Source: Bordetella parapertussis (GTDB lineage Bacteria > Pseudomonadota > Gammaproteobacteria > Burkholderiales > Burkholderiaceae_D). Taken from it: 64,000 bases of DNA. The notes under the pieces are model-generated. The model ran no database searches, had not been told where the DNA came from, and saw only the letters and a list, made by a program, of their open reading frames with translations. The position numbers were made by a program, and so were the translations under genes. Positions 38,449 through 45,712 of this stretch are shown in pieces. The DNA is taken from contig CAMBFZ010000017.1 in assembly GCA_945866125.1 (NCBI GenBank), positions 23,682-87,681 on the forward strand. The letters run 5' to 3'. The first letter of the stretch is position 1. Every line of letters starts with the position of its first letter.

Positions 38449-39054
38449 ATGCACCTCACCTTATTTCGCACCCCCTTCGTCAACACGGTACTGCGGTCAT
38501 TCTCAGTGTTTTTTCTGAGGGCGACAGGGTGGAAAATTGAAGGCAGCTTGCCCGCCGGCGCCACCAAATGCGTGTTCATCGCCGCGCCTCACACCAGCAA
38601 CTGGGATCTGCCTTACACGCGTATGGTGGCATTTGCGCTACGCCTGGATATTTACTGGATGGGCAAACATACTTTATTTCGCTTTCCATTCGGCCTGCTG
38701 ATGCGCTGGCTCGGCGGCATTCCCGTCAACCGTACGCAATCGACTGATCTGGTAGGGATGTCGGCACAAGCACTACGCGAGGCCAATGGGCCGATACAGC
38801 TTGTCATTCCGCCCGAGGGCACGCGCAGCAAAACGCGGTACTGGAAAACTGGTTTTTACTACATCGCGCTCAATGCGAAGGTGCCGATCTTGATGGCGTA
38901 TATGGACTACGAACGTAAAGTCAGCGGCATCGGCCCAATGTTGCATCCCACCGGAGACATCGCGCAAGACATGCTCGTCGTCAAAGCCTTTTATGCGCCA
39001 TTCAAAGGTAAAAACGCACAACAGTTTGAAGCGACCGCAGACAGCGCAGAATAA
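38449..39054 (+). CDS. small PlsC-type acyltransferase
   Basis: Putative lysophospholipid acyltransferase. The HxxxxD catalytic motif is in APHTSNWDLPYTR, and the second conserved block is VIPPEGTRSKTRYWKTGF. It has 201 residues, shorter than PlsC, and resembles the small single-domain group of the family. It lies 33 bp after the ABC-F gene and is the last core gene before the accessory island. Confidence 0.85.
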   Translation: MHLTLFRTPFVNTVLRSFSVFFLRATGWKIEGSLPAGATKCVFIAAPHTSNWDLPYTRMVAFALRLDIYWMGKHTLFRFPFGLLMRWLGGIPVNRTQSTDLVGMSAQALREANGPIQLVIPPEGTRSKTRYWKTGFYYIALNAKVPILMAYMDYERKVSGIGPMLHPTGDIAQDMLVVKAFYAPFKGKNAQQFEATADSAE

Positions 39055-39110
39055 GACGCCGCATTCCCTCGCTGCGGGCAAAGCGCCTCTCTAAATACTG
39101 TTGATCATTG

Positions 39111-39395
39111 ATGCAAAAACGACACACCGTAGCTTGCGCAATTCCCTCACCAAATTACTCCCGCCCCAACGACGCATTTTTATTGTCATAAGCGCAAAGC
39201 ACTTTCCTTGATCGCGTATTGCGAGCTCATATCGCATTTACTACCGATCCCGTCGCGCAACGCGATTGGGAAGCACGCTTTCGCATTGCGGATGCGGAAC
39301 TATCTTCACAGCGTTCACTACTAAAGCCGCTTGTGATCACGGAACACGCCGACTACTTCAGCACCGACCCAGCCACGTTGGGCGAAGCCGAATAA
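39111..39395 (+). pseudogene. decayed small gene with in-frame stop
   Basis: An ATG at 39111 opens 26 codons to a TAA at 39189, and the same frame then continues open for 67 codons to a TAA at 39393. The second part reads as protein-like sequence, including PVAQRDWEARFRIADAELS and ITEHADYFSTDPATLGEAE. I do not recognise it. The hrp-box-like motif at 39296 lies inside it, so the stretch may be a remnant reused as promoter DNA. The rest of the 39,055-39,471 gap shows nothing else. Confidence 0.4.
39296..39324 (+). promoter_or_regulatory. hrp-box-like promoter upstream of the chaperone gene
   Basis: GGAACT, exactly 16 bases, then CTACTAA. This matches GGAACC-N16-CCACNNA, the promoter of HrpL-type ECF sigma factors, with one change in each half. 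It lies 148 bp before the GTG of the chaperone-like gene. Confidence 0.65.
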
Positions 39396-39471
39396 ATAAT
39401 TAATCAAATTATCCGGGAGATCATCACGTCTGCGCGAGCCGTCAGATTTTAATCAGGATCAACCCTTTTAA

Positions 39472-39987
39472 GTGAGCACTGTTATGTATCCGTCCCAACA
39501 ACACATTATTAATGGTTTTACCGACACGCTAGGCTTACCCCGCTTTGATCCGGCATCGACCGAGCCGCATCGGCTCTATATTGATCAACGCTGGCTGCTA
39601 CAAATAAGCTACAGCGATCATCATTTAATCCTGTTTTCCTTTGTCGGGAAACTGCCCCAAGAAAACCTTACGCCATCACCGTCGTCAACGCTCACCGAGA
39701 CGATCTCCTGGACGCGACTGCACGACACCCACGCGCACATCGTTAGTCATCTTGGCAGAGACCCTCTACAGGGTCTGGTGATCCTCCACGCAAGCGCAGA
39801 AATCACGAATCTCGATAGCGCAAGCTTCCAACAATGGGTGCAAGAATTCATGACGCAACTGTCGCAGTGGAGTTCGCTGATCGATCAACAAAACCCAACT
39901 TCGGGTTCAATCGATCATCACACAACACCCCATCACACTGCCACCTCATCGACGATGCATTTAACTGATCTTATTTCATTAGCTTGA
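39472..39987 (+). CDS. CesT-like type III secretion chaperone (class I), putative
   Basis: 171 residues. The layout resembles class I secretion chaperones: an N-terminal helix (HIINGFTDTLGLPRFDP), beta strands with the LYIDQRWLLQISYSDHHLIL and FSFVGKLP pattern, a strand GLVILHASAEI, then the C-terminal helix FQQWVQEFMTQLSQW. A His/Thr-rich tail of about 30 residues is unusual. The start is GTG 39472 or ATG 39484, and neither has a strong ribosome site. It sits just upstream of the ankyrin genes, as chaperones often do for their effectors, behind an hrp-box-like motif. The family call is by pattern only. Confidence 0.6.
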   Translation: MSTVMYPSQQHIINGFTDTLGLPRFDPASTEPHRLYIDQRWLLQISYSDHHLILFSFVGKLPQENLTPSPSSTLTETISWTRLHDTHAHIVSHLGRDPLQGLVILHASAEITNLDSASFQQWVQEFMTQLSQWSSLIDQQNPTSGSIDHHTTPHHTATSSTMHLTDLISLA

Positions 39988-40048
39988 TCACATAAAAGAA
40001 CGGGTAACGACGAAGGCGATTGCGCGAGAGGTGTCCGACTATTTAACT

Positions 40049-40077
40049 GGAACTTAGTGCGTGACAATCACTACTTA
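40049..40077 (+). promoter_or_regulatory. hrp-box-like promoter upstream of ankyrin copy 1
   Basis: GGAACT, 16 bases, then CTACTTA: one change per half from GGAACC-N16-CCACNNA. It ends 80 bp before the ATG at 40158. The same motif is preserved in the duplicated unit. Confidence 0.68.
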
Positions 40078-40157
40078 AGCGACTGCAATCATCGCAATAA
40101 TCTCATCCCTTTAGCGTGTGATTATTGATCATCGAACAAAAACAAGGAAATCCTTTC

Positions 40158-41840
40158 ATGACGCCCTCCAGCTCTCCGCGCGCTGCAAATAGTTCAGCAA
40201 CACACGTGTCCAATTCCACCACGCGATCAAATACCGCTACTGCCAACAGCACCCAACAACTGGGGCAGCACGTTGTCAGCACCCAGCCGGCAGCGTCGAA
40301 CGACGCCGAACAAATCATTAAACAAATCACCCAACAGATTATCGCCAGCCGTCCACCCGCGCCGCACCCCGCCACTGATGGGGCACCCATCGCACCACCA
40401 CCGGACTGGATCGATGCGTTGCTCCATGCGGAAAAAACTGGCGTATCCCCTTTGAATCGCGCCATTATTGAGGGTGATTTTGAAATGGCACAACTACTGA
40501 TGAAAAACGGTGCCCGCGCCAATGCGACAATTGAACCAGTTATTAATAGCAGCAGCGCATACGTGCAGCCTCTTTTTGATCCTGCTGCGGTGTTGGGGGA
40601 TCAGCGGAGTAGTAATCTTGCCGTGGTCAATTTCTCCTTGCACAAACTAAGCGTGGCGCCTAGCGCCGAAGTCAGCTATCTCGGCGCCAATGCCCTGACT
40701 CTGGCTATCCTCTGCAAAGTCCCTGGCGCATTTTTCCTCAACCTGTGCATGCACGCAAAAGAACAAGATAAATCGATTTTAGAAAAACAAGATGCTGCAG
40801 GCCGCACACCCTTGGGTGTTGCGGTTGCCAATGGTGATATTGACCACGTGCGCGCACTGCTGATGATAGGCGTCAATCCCAACACAAAGACGCACAATAA
40901 AAAAACACCCTTATTACTGGCGATAGTAAACGGCAATACCCAATTAATGCTGACTCTGCTGAAGGCTGGCGCAAACAGCCACGATAAGCGTGGCATCAAC
41001 GTCGCTCTCAAGCTTTGCTTTGACAAAAGAAAATACGCTGACTTTCCTGCTTATCAGGCTTGTTCAGACTTGCATCGTATGGAAGTATTCAAATTTTGCG
41101 CACGCAAAATAACGCCCATTTTAAAATCCGGAACAGAAAACGATTTACTCGATTTTCTTCAGGCAGCCTCCTCGCTTGTGACCGATCGACGTTTGGCCAA
41201 GCTCGCAGTGAAAGCCGCCAAAATTCCTGGCACGCTGACCAAGATGACGATCCTGATCGGTAGTATGCAGGGTCCGCTGACGCCCAAGCAAGGACTCGCG
41301 CTGCGCGAAGCGGCCGCTCGTTCCGGCGACGGTGCGATCTACGACTGTGCCATTCGTCTCGACACGCATCTGATCGAGTTGATCAAAAATAGCAAAAAAC
41401 CAGGCCCGAAAAAGCAAGAGGTGCTCAATGAAGAATTAGAACGCGCGCTCGACGCGCGCAGTACGGCTTGGATAAAGGAATTAATTGCACACGGCGCAAA
41501 ATTTGATGCGTCACCGACAATTTATGATGCCTATCCATTACTGGCAAAGCTAGCAGATTCGGGCGAGCGTGCACTGCTCGAGAAACAGGCAAAGAAGGTC
41601 GGCATCGTCGAACTGGATAGCTTCGCGCTCAGCATTTTTAAGGCAACACGCACCGAAGCCGGTTTTATACTTCTGCTCTCCGTGTATAAACCCATGCTCC
41701 AAAATACTAATCACCTCAACTTGGACAGGATGCTATCCCATGCTGTTAAGCTTGGTTCGATTGAATCTGTCAAGATGTTAGTCGAGCTTGGCGTCAATTT
41801 AAATGTTAGTCTAGCTTGGCGTAGATTTAAATATTCATGA
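40158..41840 (+). CDS. ankyrin-repeat candidate effector, copy 1 (frameshifted near its C terminus)
   Basis: The ATG at 40158 is preferred, with an AAGGA site upstream. The first 50 residues are rich in Ser, Thr, Asn and Ala (TPSSSPRAANSSATHVSNST), like N-terminal type III signals. A Pro-rich linker (PPAPHPATDGAPIAPPPDW) follows. Ankyrin-type repeats are visible at SPLNRAIIEGDFEMAQLLMK, GRTPLGVAVANGDIDHVRAL and KTPLLLAIVNGNTQLMLTLL, and helical repeats continue to the C terminus. There is no signal peptide or membrane segment. It aligns along its length with copy 2 until an imperfect 28-bp duplication, after which it stops after 560 codons. The last repeat continues in another frame from 41837. 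Function in a host is inference. Confidence 0.75.
   Translation: MTPSSSPRAANSSATHVSNSTTRSNTATANSTQQLGQHVVSTQPAASNDAEQIIKQITQQIIASRPPAPHPATDGAPIAPPPDWIDALLHAEKTGVSPLNRAIIEGDFEMAQLLMKNGARANATIEPVINSSSAYVQPLFDPAAVLGDQRSSNLAVVNFSLHKLSVAPSAEVSYLGANALTLAILCKVPGAFFLNLCMHAKEQDKSILEKQDAAGRTPLGVAVANGDIDHVRALLMIGVNPNTKTHNKKTPLLLAIVNGNTQLMLTLLKAGANSHDKRGINVALKLCFDKRKYADFPAYQACSDLHRMEVFKFCARKITPILKSGTENDLLDFLQAASSLVTDRRLAKLAVKAAKIPGTLTKMTILIGSMQGPLTPKQGLALREAAARSGDGAIYDCAIRLDTHLIELIKNSKKPGPKKQEVLNEELERALDARSTAWIKELIAHGAKFDASPTIYDAYPLLAKLADSGERALLEKQAKKVGIVELDSFALSIFKATRTEAGFILLLSVYKPMLQNTNHLNLDRMLSHAVKLGSIESVKMLVELGVNLNVSLAWRRFKYS
41778..41833 (+). repeat. 28-bp imperfect tandem duplication in ankyrin copy 1
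   Basis: Two adjacent 28-nt units (41778-41805 and 41806-41833) match at 24 of 28 positions. Copy 2 has only one equivalent segment. Because 28 is not a multiple of three, the extra unit shifts the frame and leads to the TGA at 41838. Confidence 0.85.
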
Positions 41841-42040
41841 ACTTTATCGTTGGAGCGATCCATACGCAGCACCAAAACAAGGTGCTCAATATGGCGAGTG
41901 CAAAGCGCGACGTCGCAATGGTTCGCTACTTAATCGAAGCAGGGGCGCGTCCGACGAGATTAGATGTTGGCAGATTAGACGACGATGAAGGGGAAAGTGA
42001 AATATATGAATTACTCGCAAGGCACTTACCCGCTGATTAA
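41837..42040 (+). pseudogene. detached C-terminal fragment of ankyrin copy 1
   Basis: A 67-codon frame whose MVRYLIEAGARPTRLDV matches the last ankyrin repeat of copy 2 (MIRYLIEAGAQPTWLDI). Its ATG overlaps the TGA of the upstream frame in an ATGA, so coupled translation into a separate peptide is possible. Simple decay of a once longer gene is more likely. Confidence 0.7.
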
Positions 42041-42055
42041 TTTTCTTCGCAATGT

Positions 42056-42091
42056 CTAACAAACGGGCTGCTCATGCAGCCCGTTTGTTAG
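42056..42091. terminator. perfect hairpin after ankyrin copy 1
   Basis: A 16-bp perfect stem (CTAACAAACGGGCTGC with its complement) and a TCAT loop start 15 bp after the end of the fragment. There is no T-run on either side, so if it terminates transcription it does so without a classic U-tract. The same hairpin, with changed but still paired bases at its foot, follows copy 2. Confidence 0.65.
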
Positions 42092-42113
42092 CCTGCAATA
42101 CCACACAAATACT

Positions 42114-42156
42114 TCAGTCATTTTTAATCACAATACTTGGCAATTTACTCGCCATA
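42114..42156 (-). pseudogene. 3' remnant of mrp left by the duplication
   Basis: Read on the minus strand, this ends in MASKLPSIVIKND and a stop, against DMSSKFPSIVIKND at the end of the intact mrp gene at 44368. It marks the right end of the ancestral duplicated segment. Confidence 0.85.
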
Positions 42157-42271
42157 TTCGCTGATCGATCAACAAAACCCAACTTCGGGTTCAATCGATC
42201 ATCACACAACACCCCATCATACTGCCACCTCATCGACGGTGCATTTAACTGATCTTATTTCATTAGCTTGA
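42157..42271 (+). pseudogene. 3' remnant of the chaperone gene
   Basis: This repeats the last 37 codons and stop of the gene ending at 39987 (tail SIDHHTTPHHTATSSTVHL). It has no start of its own. It shows the left break of the duplication lay inside the chaperone gene, so only one intact chaperone gene remains for two ankyrin proteins. Confidence 0.88.
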
Positions 42272-42332
42272 TCACATAAAAGAACGGGGCACGACGAAGG
42301 CGATTGCGCGAGAGGTGTTCGACTATTTAACT

Positions 42333-42361
42333 GGAACTTAGTGCGTGACAATCACTACTTA
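42333..42361 (+). promoter_or_regulatory. hrp-box-like promoter upstream of ankyrin copy 2
   Basis: Same motif as at 40049 (GGAACT-N16-CTACTTA), carried over by the duplication with no change in either half or in spacing. It ends 79 bp before the ATG at 42441. Confidence 0.66.
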
Positions 42362-42440
42362 AGCGACTGCAATCATCGCAATAATCTCATCCCTTTAGCA
42401 TGTGATTATTGATCATCGAAAAAAACAAGGAAATCCTTTC

Positions 42441-44294
42441 ATGACGCCCTCCAGCTCTCCGCGCGCTGAAAATAGTTCAGCAACACACGTCTCCAATTCC
42501 ACCACGCGATCAAATACCAATACTGCCAACAGCACCCAACAACTGGGGCAGCATGTTGTCAGCACCCAGCCGGCAGCGTCGAACGACGCCGAACAAATAA
42601 TTACGCAAGTCACCCAACAGATCATCGCAAGCCGTCCACCCGCGCCGCACCCCGCCACTGATGGTGCACCCATCGCACCACCACCGGACTGGATCGATGC
42701 GTTGCTCCATGCGGAAAAAACTGGTGTATCCCCTTTGAATCGCGCCATTATTGAGGGTGATTTTGAAATGGCACAACTACTGATGAAAAACGGTGCCCGC
42801 GCCAATGCCACGATTGAAGCAAGCATTAACCATAGCGATCCGGAGGTAATTCCCCTATTTAGTACCGTTAAGGCAGAAGCAAATCAGGGGCCCTGCAATT
42901 TCACCATTATCGATTTTATCCTGCATAAAGTGGGTTTGGCGCCGCGCGGCGAAGTCAGCTATCTCGGGGCCAATGCCCTGACTCTGGCTATCCTCTGCAA
43001 AGTCCCTGGCACATTTTTCCTCAACCTGTGCATGCACGCAAAAGAACAAGACAAATCGATTTTAGAAAAACAAGATGCTGTAGGCCGCACACCCTTGGGT
43101 GTTGCGGTTGCCAACGATGATATTGACCACGTGCGCGCACTGCTGATGATAGGCGCCAACGCCAACACACACACACACAATAAAAAAACACCTTTATTAC
43201 TGGCGATAGCAAACGGTAATACCCAATTAATGGTGACTCTGCTGAAAGCCGGCGCAAACAGCCGCGATAAGAGCGACACCAATGTCGCTCTCAATCTCTG
43301 CTTCGACAAAAGAAAATATGCTGACTTCGACGCTTATCAGAGCGTGTCAAACCAATGTCGTATTGACGTATTCAAATTTTGCTGCAAAAAAATTAAGCCC
43401 ATATTAAAGAATGGGACAGAAAACGATTTGCTCGAATTTCTTCAGGCTTCTGCCTCGGTAATGACAGATCAGCGCTTGGCCAAGCTTGCAGCAAAAGCGG
43501 CGAAAATTCCCGGGGCACTGTGCAAGACGATGATCCTCATCGAATCAATGCGCAGTACGCTAACACCACAACAACTGCTTGTGCTGCGCGATGCGGCTGC
43601 GTATTCCGGCGACCACGCGATCTACGACTATGCCGTTCGACTCGACACGCATCTGATCGAACTGATCAAAAATAGCAACAAATCGAGCCTGGAAACGCAA
43701 GTTGTACTTAATGACGAATTGGGACGTGCTCTTTTCGCGCGAAGTAAGCATTGGGTCAACGAATTACTTGAACAGGGCGCTGTCTTCGATGAGTTGGCAG
43801 ACATTTTTTATACCTATCCGTTGCTGGCACAACTAGCCGATCTGGGTGACGATAAATTGCTTGCACACTATTCCGAAAAGACCAACATCGTCACTCTGGA
43901 TAAATCTGCATTAGCATTTTTTATGGCGACGCAGACCGGTGCAGGCTTAGGGCAATTAATATCGCTGCACCTAACGATACTCGAGAAAATGCCTGCCGTA
44001 ATGCTTGAAGGATTGTGTTTACATGCCGTGAAACTTGGCTCAATTGAATCCATGAAAATGTTGAAGATGGCAGGCGCCAATTTGAATCTGCATGAAAGCG
44101 CGTCTTGGGACACCTTGAGTGGGCATCACAATTACTTGATCAAGCTCGCAATGGATCAGCACGATCTTCCAATGATTCGCTATTTGATCGAAGCCGGTGC
44201 GCAGCCGACGTGGCTTGATATTCGTAGCAGCATATCTTACGACGGCTCAGTGGAAATCTACGATCTGATCAGGCCACAATCGCCACGCAATTAA
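42441..44294 (+). CDS. ankyrin-repeat candidate effector, copy 2 (intact)
   Basis: 617 residues from the ATG at 42441, with an AAGGA ribosome site. The architecture is as in copy 1: Ser/Thr/Asn-rich N terminus, Pro-rich linker, an ankyrin repeat near residues 100-130, a cluster of ankyrin repeats near 190-290 (GRTPLGVAVANDDIDHVRAL), a long helical middle part, and C-terminal repeats ending MIRYLIEAGAQPTWLDI. No enzyme motif is visible. Identity with copy 1 is patchy: nearly complete in the N-terminal ~125 residues and the central ankyrin block, low in between and toward the C terminus. It reads through to a hairpin shared with the convergent mrp gene. Confidence 0.82.
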   Translation: MTPSSSPRAENSSATHVSNSTTRSNTNTANSTQQLGQHVVSTQPAASNDAEQIITQVTQQIIASRPPAPHPATDGAPIAPPPDWIDALLHAEKTGVSPLNRAIIEGDFEMAQLLMKNGARANATIEASINHSDPEVIPLFSTVKAEANQGPCNFTIIDFILHKVGLAPRGEVSYLGANALTLAILCKVPGTFFLNLCMHAKEQDKSILEKQDAVGRTPLGVAVANDDIDHVRALLMIGANANTHTHNKKTPLLLAIANGNTQLMVTLLKAGANSRDKSDTNVALNLCFDKRKYADFDAYQSVSNQCRIDVFKFCCKKIKPILKNGTENDLLEFLQASASVMTDQRLAKLAAKAAKIPGALCKTMILIESMRSTLTPQQLLVLRDAAAYSGDHAIYDYAVRLDTHLIELIKNSNKSSLETQVVLNDELGRALFARSKHWVNELLEQGAVFDELADIFYTYPLLAQLADLGDDKLLAHYSEKTNIVTLDKSALAFFMATQTGAGLGQLISLHLTILEKMPAVMLEGLCLHAVKLGSIESMKMLKMAGANLNLHESASWDTLSGHHNYLIKLAMDQHDLPMIRYLIEAGAQPTWLDIRSSISYDGSVEIYDLIRPQSPRN

Positions 44295-44310
44295 TTTCCT
44301 CCGCAATGTT

Positions 44311-44344
44311 CACCAAACGGGCTGCTCACGCAGCCCGTTTGGTG
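44311..44344. terminator. perfect hairpin between ankyrin copy 2 and mrp
   Basis: A 15-bp perfect stem (CACCAAACGGGCTGC with its complement) and a TCAC loop lie between convergent genes and could end transcription from both sides. No U-tract. Its foot differs from the copy 1 hairpin on both arms so that pairing is kept. Confidence 0.65.
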
Positions 44345-44367
44345 TAGCGCAGTTTTAACGATAAACC

Positions 44368-45456
44368 TCAGTCATTTTTAATCACAATGCTCGGGAATTT
44401 ACTCGACATATCCTTCGCTTTTTCGGCGACCTTCACGGCTAGCTTGCGCGCAATTTGTTTATAAAGCTGCGCCTCCACGCCATCCGGGTCTGCTACGACG
44501 GTTGGACGTCCAGAATCGGTCTGCTGACGGATCGACAACGCCAGCGGCAATGCCCCCAGAAAATCCACACCGAAGTCGGCACACATTTTTGCGCCGCCAC
44601 CTTCACCAAAAATCGCCTCCGCATGGCCGCACTGGCTGCAGACATGCATGCTCATATTCTCCACCACGCCGAGAATAGGAATGCCGACCTTCTCAAACAT
44701 TTTAAGACCCTTGCGCGCATCCAGTAGCGCGATGTCTTGCGGCGTCGTGACAATCACCGCGCCCGTCACCGGGACTTTTTGCGAGAGCGTGAGCTGGATG
44801 TCGCCGGTGCCTGGCGGCATATCGACCACCAGATAATCCAAATCATGCCAATTGGTCTGTTCCAGTAATTGCTGCAAGGCCTGGGTCACCATCGGGCCCC
44901 GCCAGACCATCGGATCATCAGGATTTATCATGAAACCGATTGATGCCACTTGCACGCCATGATTGCGCAAAGGCTCCATGGTTTTACCGTCATGGGATTC
45001 GGGACGCCCAGTGATCCCCATCATCATTGGTTGTGATGGTCCGTAAATATCCGCGTCAAGCAGACCCACCGTCGCCCCTTCGGCAGCGAGCGCCAAAGCC
45101 AGATTAACCGCTGTCGTGGATTTGCCGACCCCGCCCTTGCCGGACGCAATCGCAATAATATTGCGCACATTGGGCAACAGCTTGACGCCGCGCTGCGCCG
45201 AATGGGCGACGATCTTGGCATAGACATGCACATGCACCTTGCTCACACCCGGGACCGCACTCAGCGCTGCGGTTACCGCAGCACGGATCAGATCAAGCTG
45301 GCTTTTGGCCGGGTAGCCAAGCTCGATATCGACGGCGACATGGTCGCCATCAATAGCGATATTTTTTGCAGATTTGGTGCTAATAAAATCTTTACCGGTA
45401 TTGGGGTCAATCACACCCTCCAGTGCGGCCTTCACCGCCTCAATCGTCACGCTCAT
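44368..45456 (-). CDS. mrp: iron-sulfur cluster carrier ATPase Mrp/ApbC
   Basis: P-loop NTPase that binds and delivers Fe-S clusters. It has an N-terminal MIP18-like domain (about residues 1-90), the deviant Walker A IASGKGGVGKSTTAVNLA, LLDADIYGPSQPMMMG, and the cluster Cys pair CSQCGHAEAIFG. It has 362 residues. It is divergent from the Fe-S-rich formate dehydrogenase operon. Its 3' end was copied by the neighbouring tandem duplication. Confidence 0.95.
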   Translation of the reverse strand: MSVTIEAVKAALEGVIDPNTGKDFISTKSAKNIAIDGDHVAVDIELGYPAKSQLDLIRAAVTAALSAVPGVSKVHVHVYAKIVAHSAQRGVKLLPNVRNIIAIASGKGGVGKSTTAVNLALALAAEGATVGLLDADIYGPSQPMMMGITGRPESHDGKTMEPLRNHGVQVASIGFMINPDDPMVWRGPMVTQALQQLLEQTNWHDLDYLVVDMPPGTGDIQLTLSQKVPVTGAVIVTTPQDIALLDARKGLKMFEKVGIPILGVVENMSMHVCSQCGHAEAIFGEGGGAKMCADFGVDFLGALPLALSIRQQTDSGRPTVVADPDGVEAQLYKQIARKLAVKVAEKAKDMSSKFPSIVIKND

Positions 45457-45575
45457 TGCTTCTCCTCGTTGCAGAGCCGGCAGTCTAAACCAATCGAGGT
45501 CAGCACGCTTGCCGAATCAGGCGACGCATTGGCCACGCTAATATGAAAACTTTATCCTATTTAAAATTTGCCTTC

Positions 45576-45588
45576 ATGAAATTTTCAT
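45576..45588. promoter_or_regulatory. inverted repeat upstream of fdsG
   Basis: ATGAAA and TTTCAT around a single central T form a 13-bp inverted repeat, about 125 bp before fdsG in the mrp/fds divergent region. It may be an activator site; the protein is unknown. Confidence 0.4.
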
Positions 45589-45623
45589 CAGTCCAACCTT
45601 GATATTTAAGCCATTCCTTGGGG

Positions 45624-45664
45624 TAGAATGTGCACAATTAATTTTCAGCGTCTGCACGTGCAGA
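45624..45664 (+). promoter_or_regulatory. fds promoter -10 and 14-bp palindrome
   Basis: A -10-like TAGAAT at 45624-45629 is followed by the perfect palindrome TCTGCACGTGCAGA at 45651-45664, about 15-30 bp past the expected transcription start and about 50 bp before the fdsG ATG. That position suits an operator. A TTGATA lies 19 bp before the -10, which is a long spacing. Confidence 0.45.
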
Positions 45665-45712
45665 TATATGCTCTTCAAAGCATAACTTTAATCACCTTGC
45701 CGGGCTTTTCAA

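Larger units (their letters stand above)
39873..42156 (+). repeat. tandem duplication, unit A
   Basis: First copy of a direct repeat of about 2.28 kb. It runs from within the 3' end of the chaperone gene, through ankyrin copy 1 and its hairpin, to a fragment of the mrp 3' end. Unit B repeats the same order starting at 42157. Flanks and N-terminal coding parts are nearly identical between units; the C-terminal halves have diverged. Confidence 0.9.
42157..44413 (+). repeat. tandem duplication, unit B
   Basis: Second copy of the ~2.28 kb segment. It begins with the last 37 codons of the chaperone gene, then the shared intergenic region with its hrp-box-like motif, ankyrin copy 2, the hairpin and the 3' end of mrp. 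TTCGCT occurs at the A/B junction, in the chaperone gene (39873) and at the mrp end (44414-44419), so short homology may have seeded the event. Confidence 0.88.

Noticed and set aside
40049..40077. Reading the GGAACTT motif as an RpoE (sigma-E) promoter
   Set aside because: RpoE promoters also start GGAACTT, but their TCTGA-like -10 is absent at the right distance, while C(T/G)ACNNA is present at all four sites. Another ECF sigma factor remains possible.
41837..42040. Independent small ankyrin gene
   Set aside because: It aligns with the C terminus of the neighbouring paralogue and lacks a ribosome site; better explained as a frameshifted remainder.
39055..44367. Insertion sequence or prophage as the source of the accessory island
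   Set aside because: No transposase, integrase, terminal inverted repeats or tRNA attachment site seen; the only large repeats are explained by the tandem duplication.
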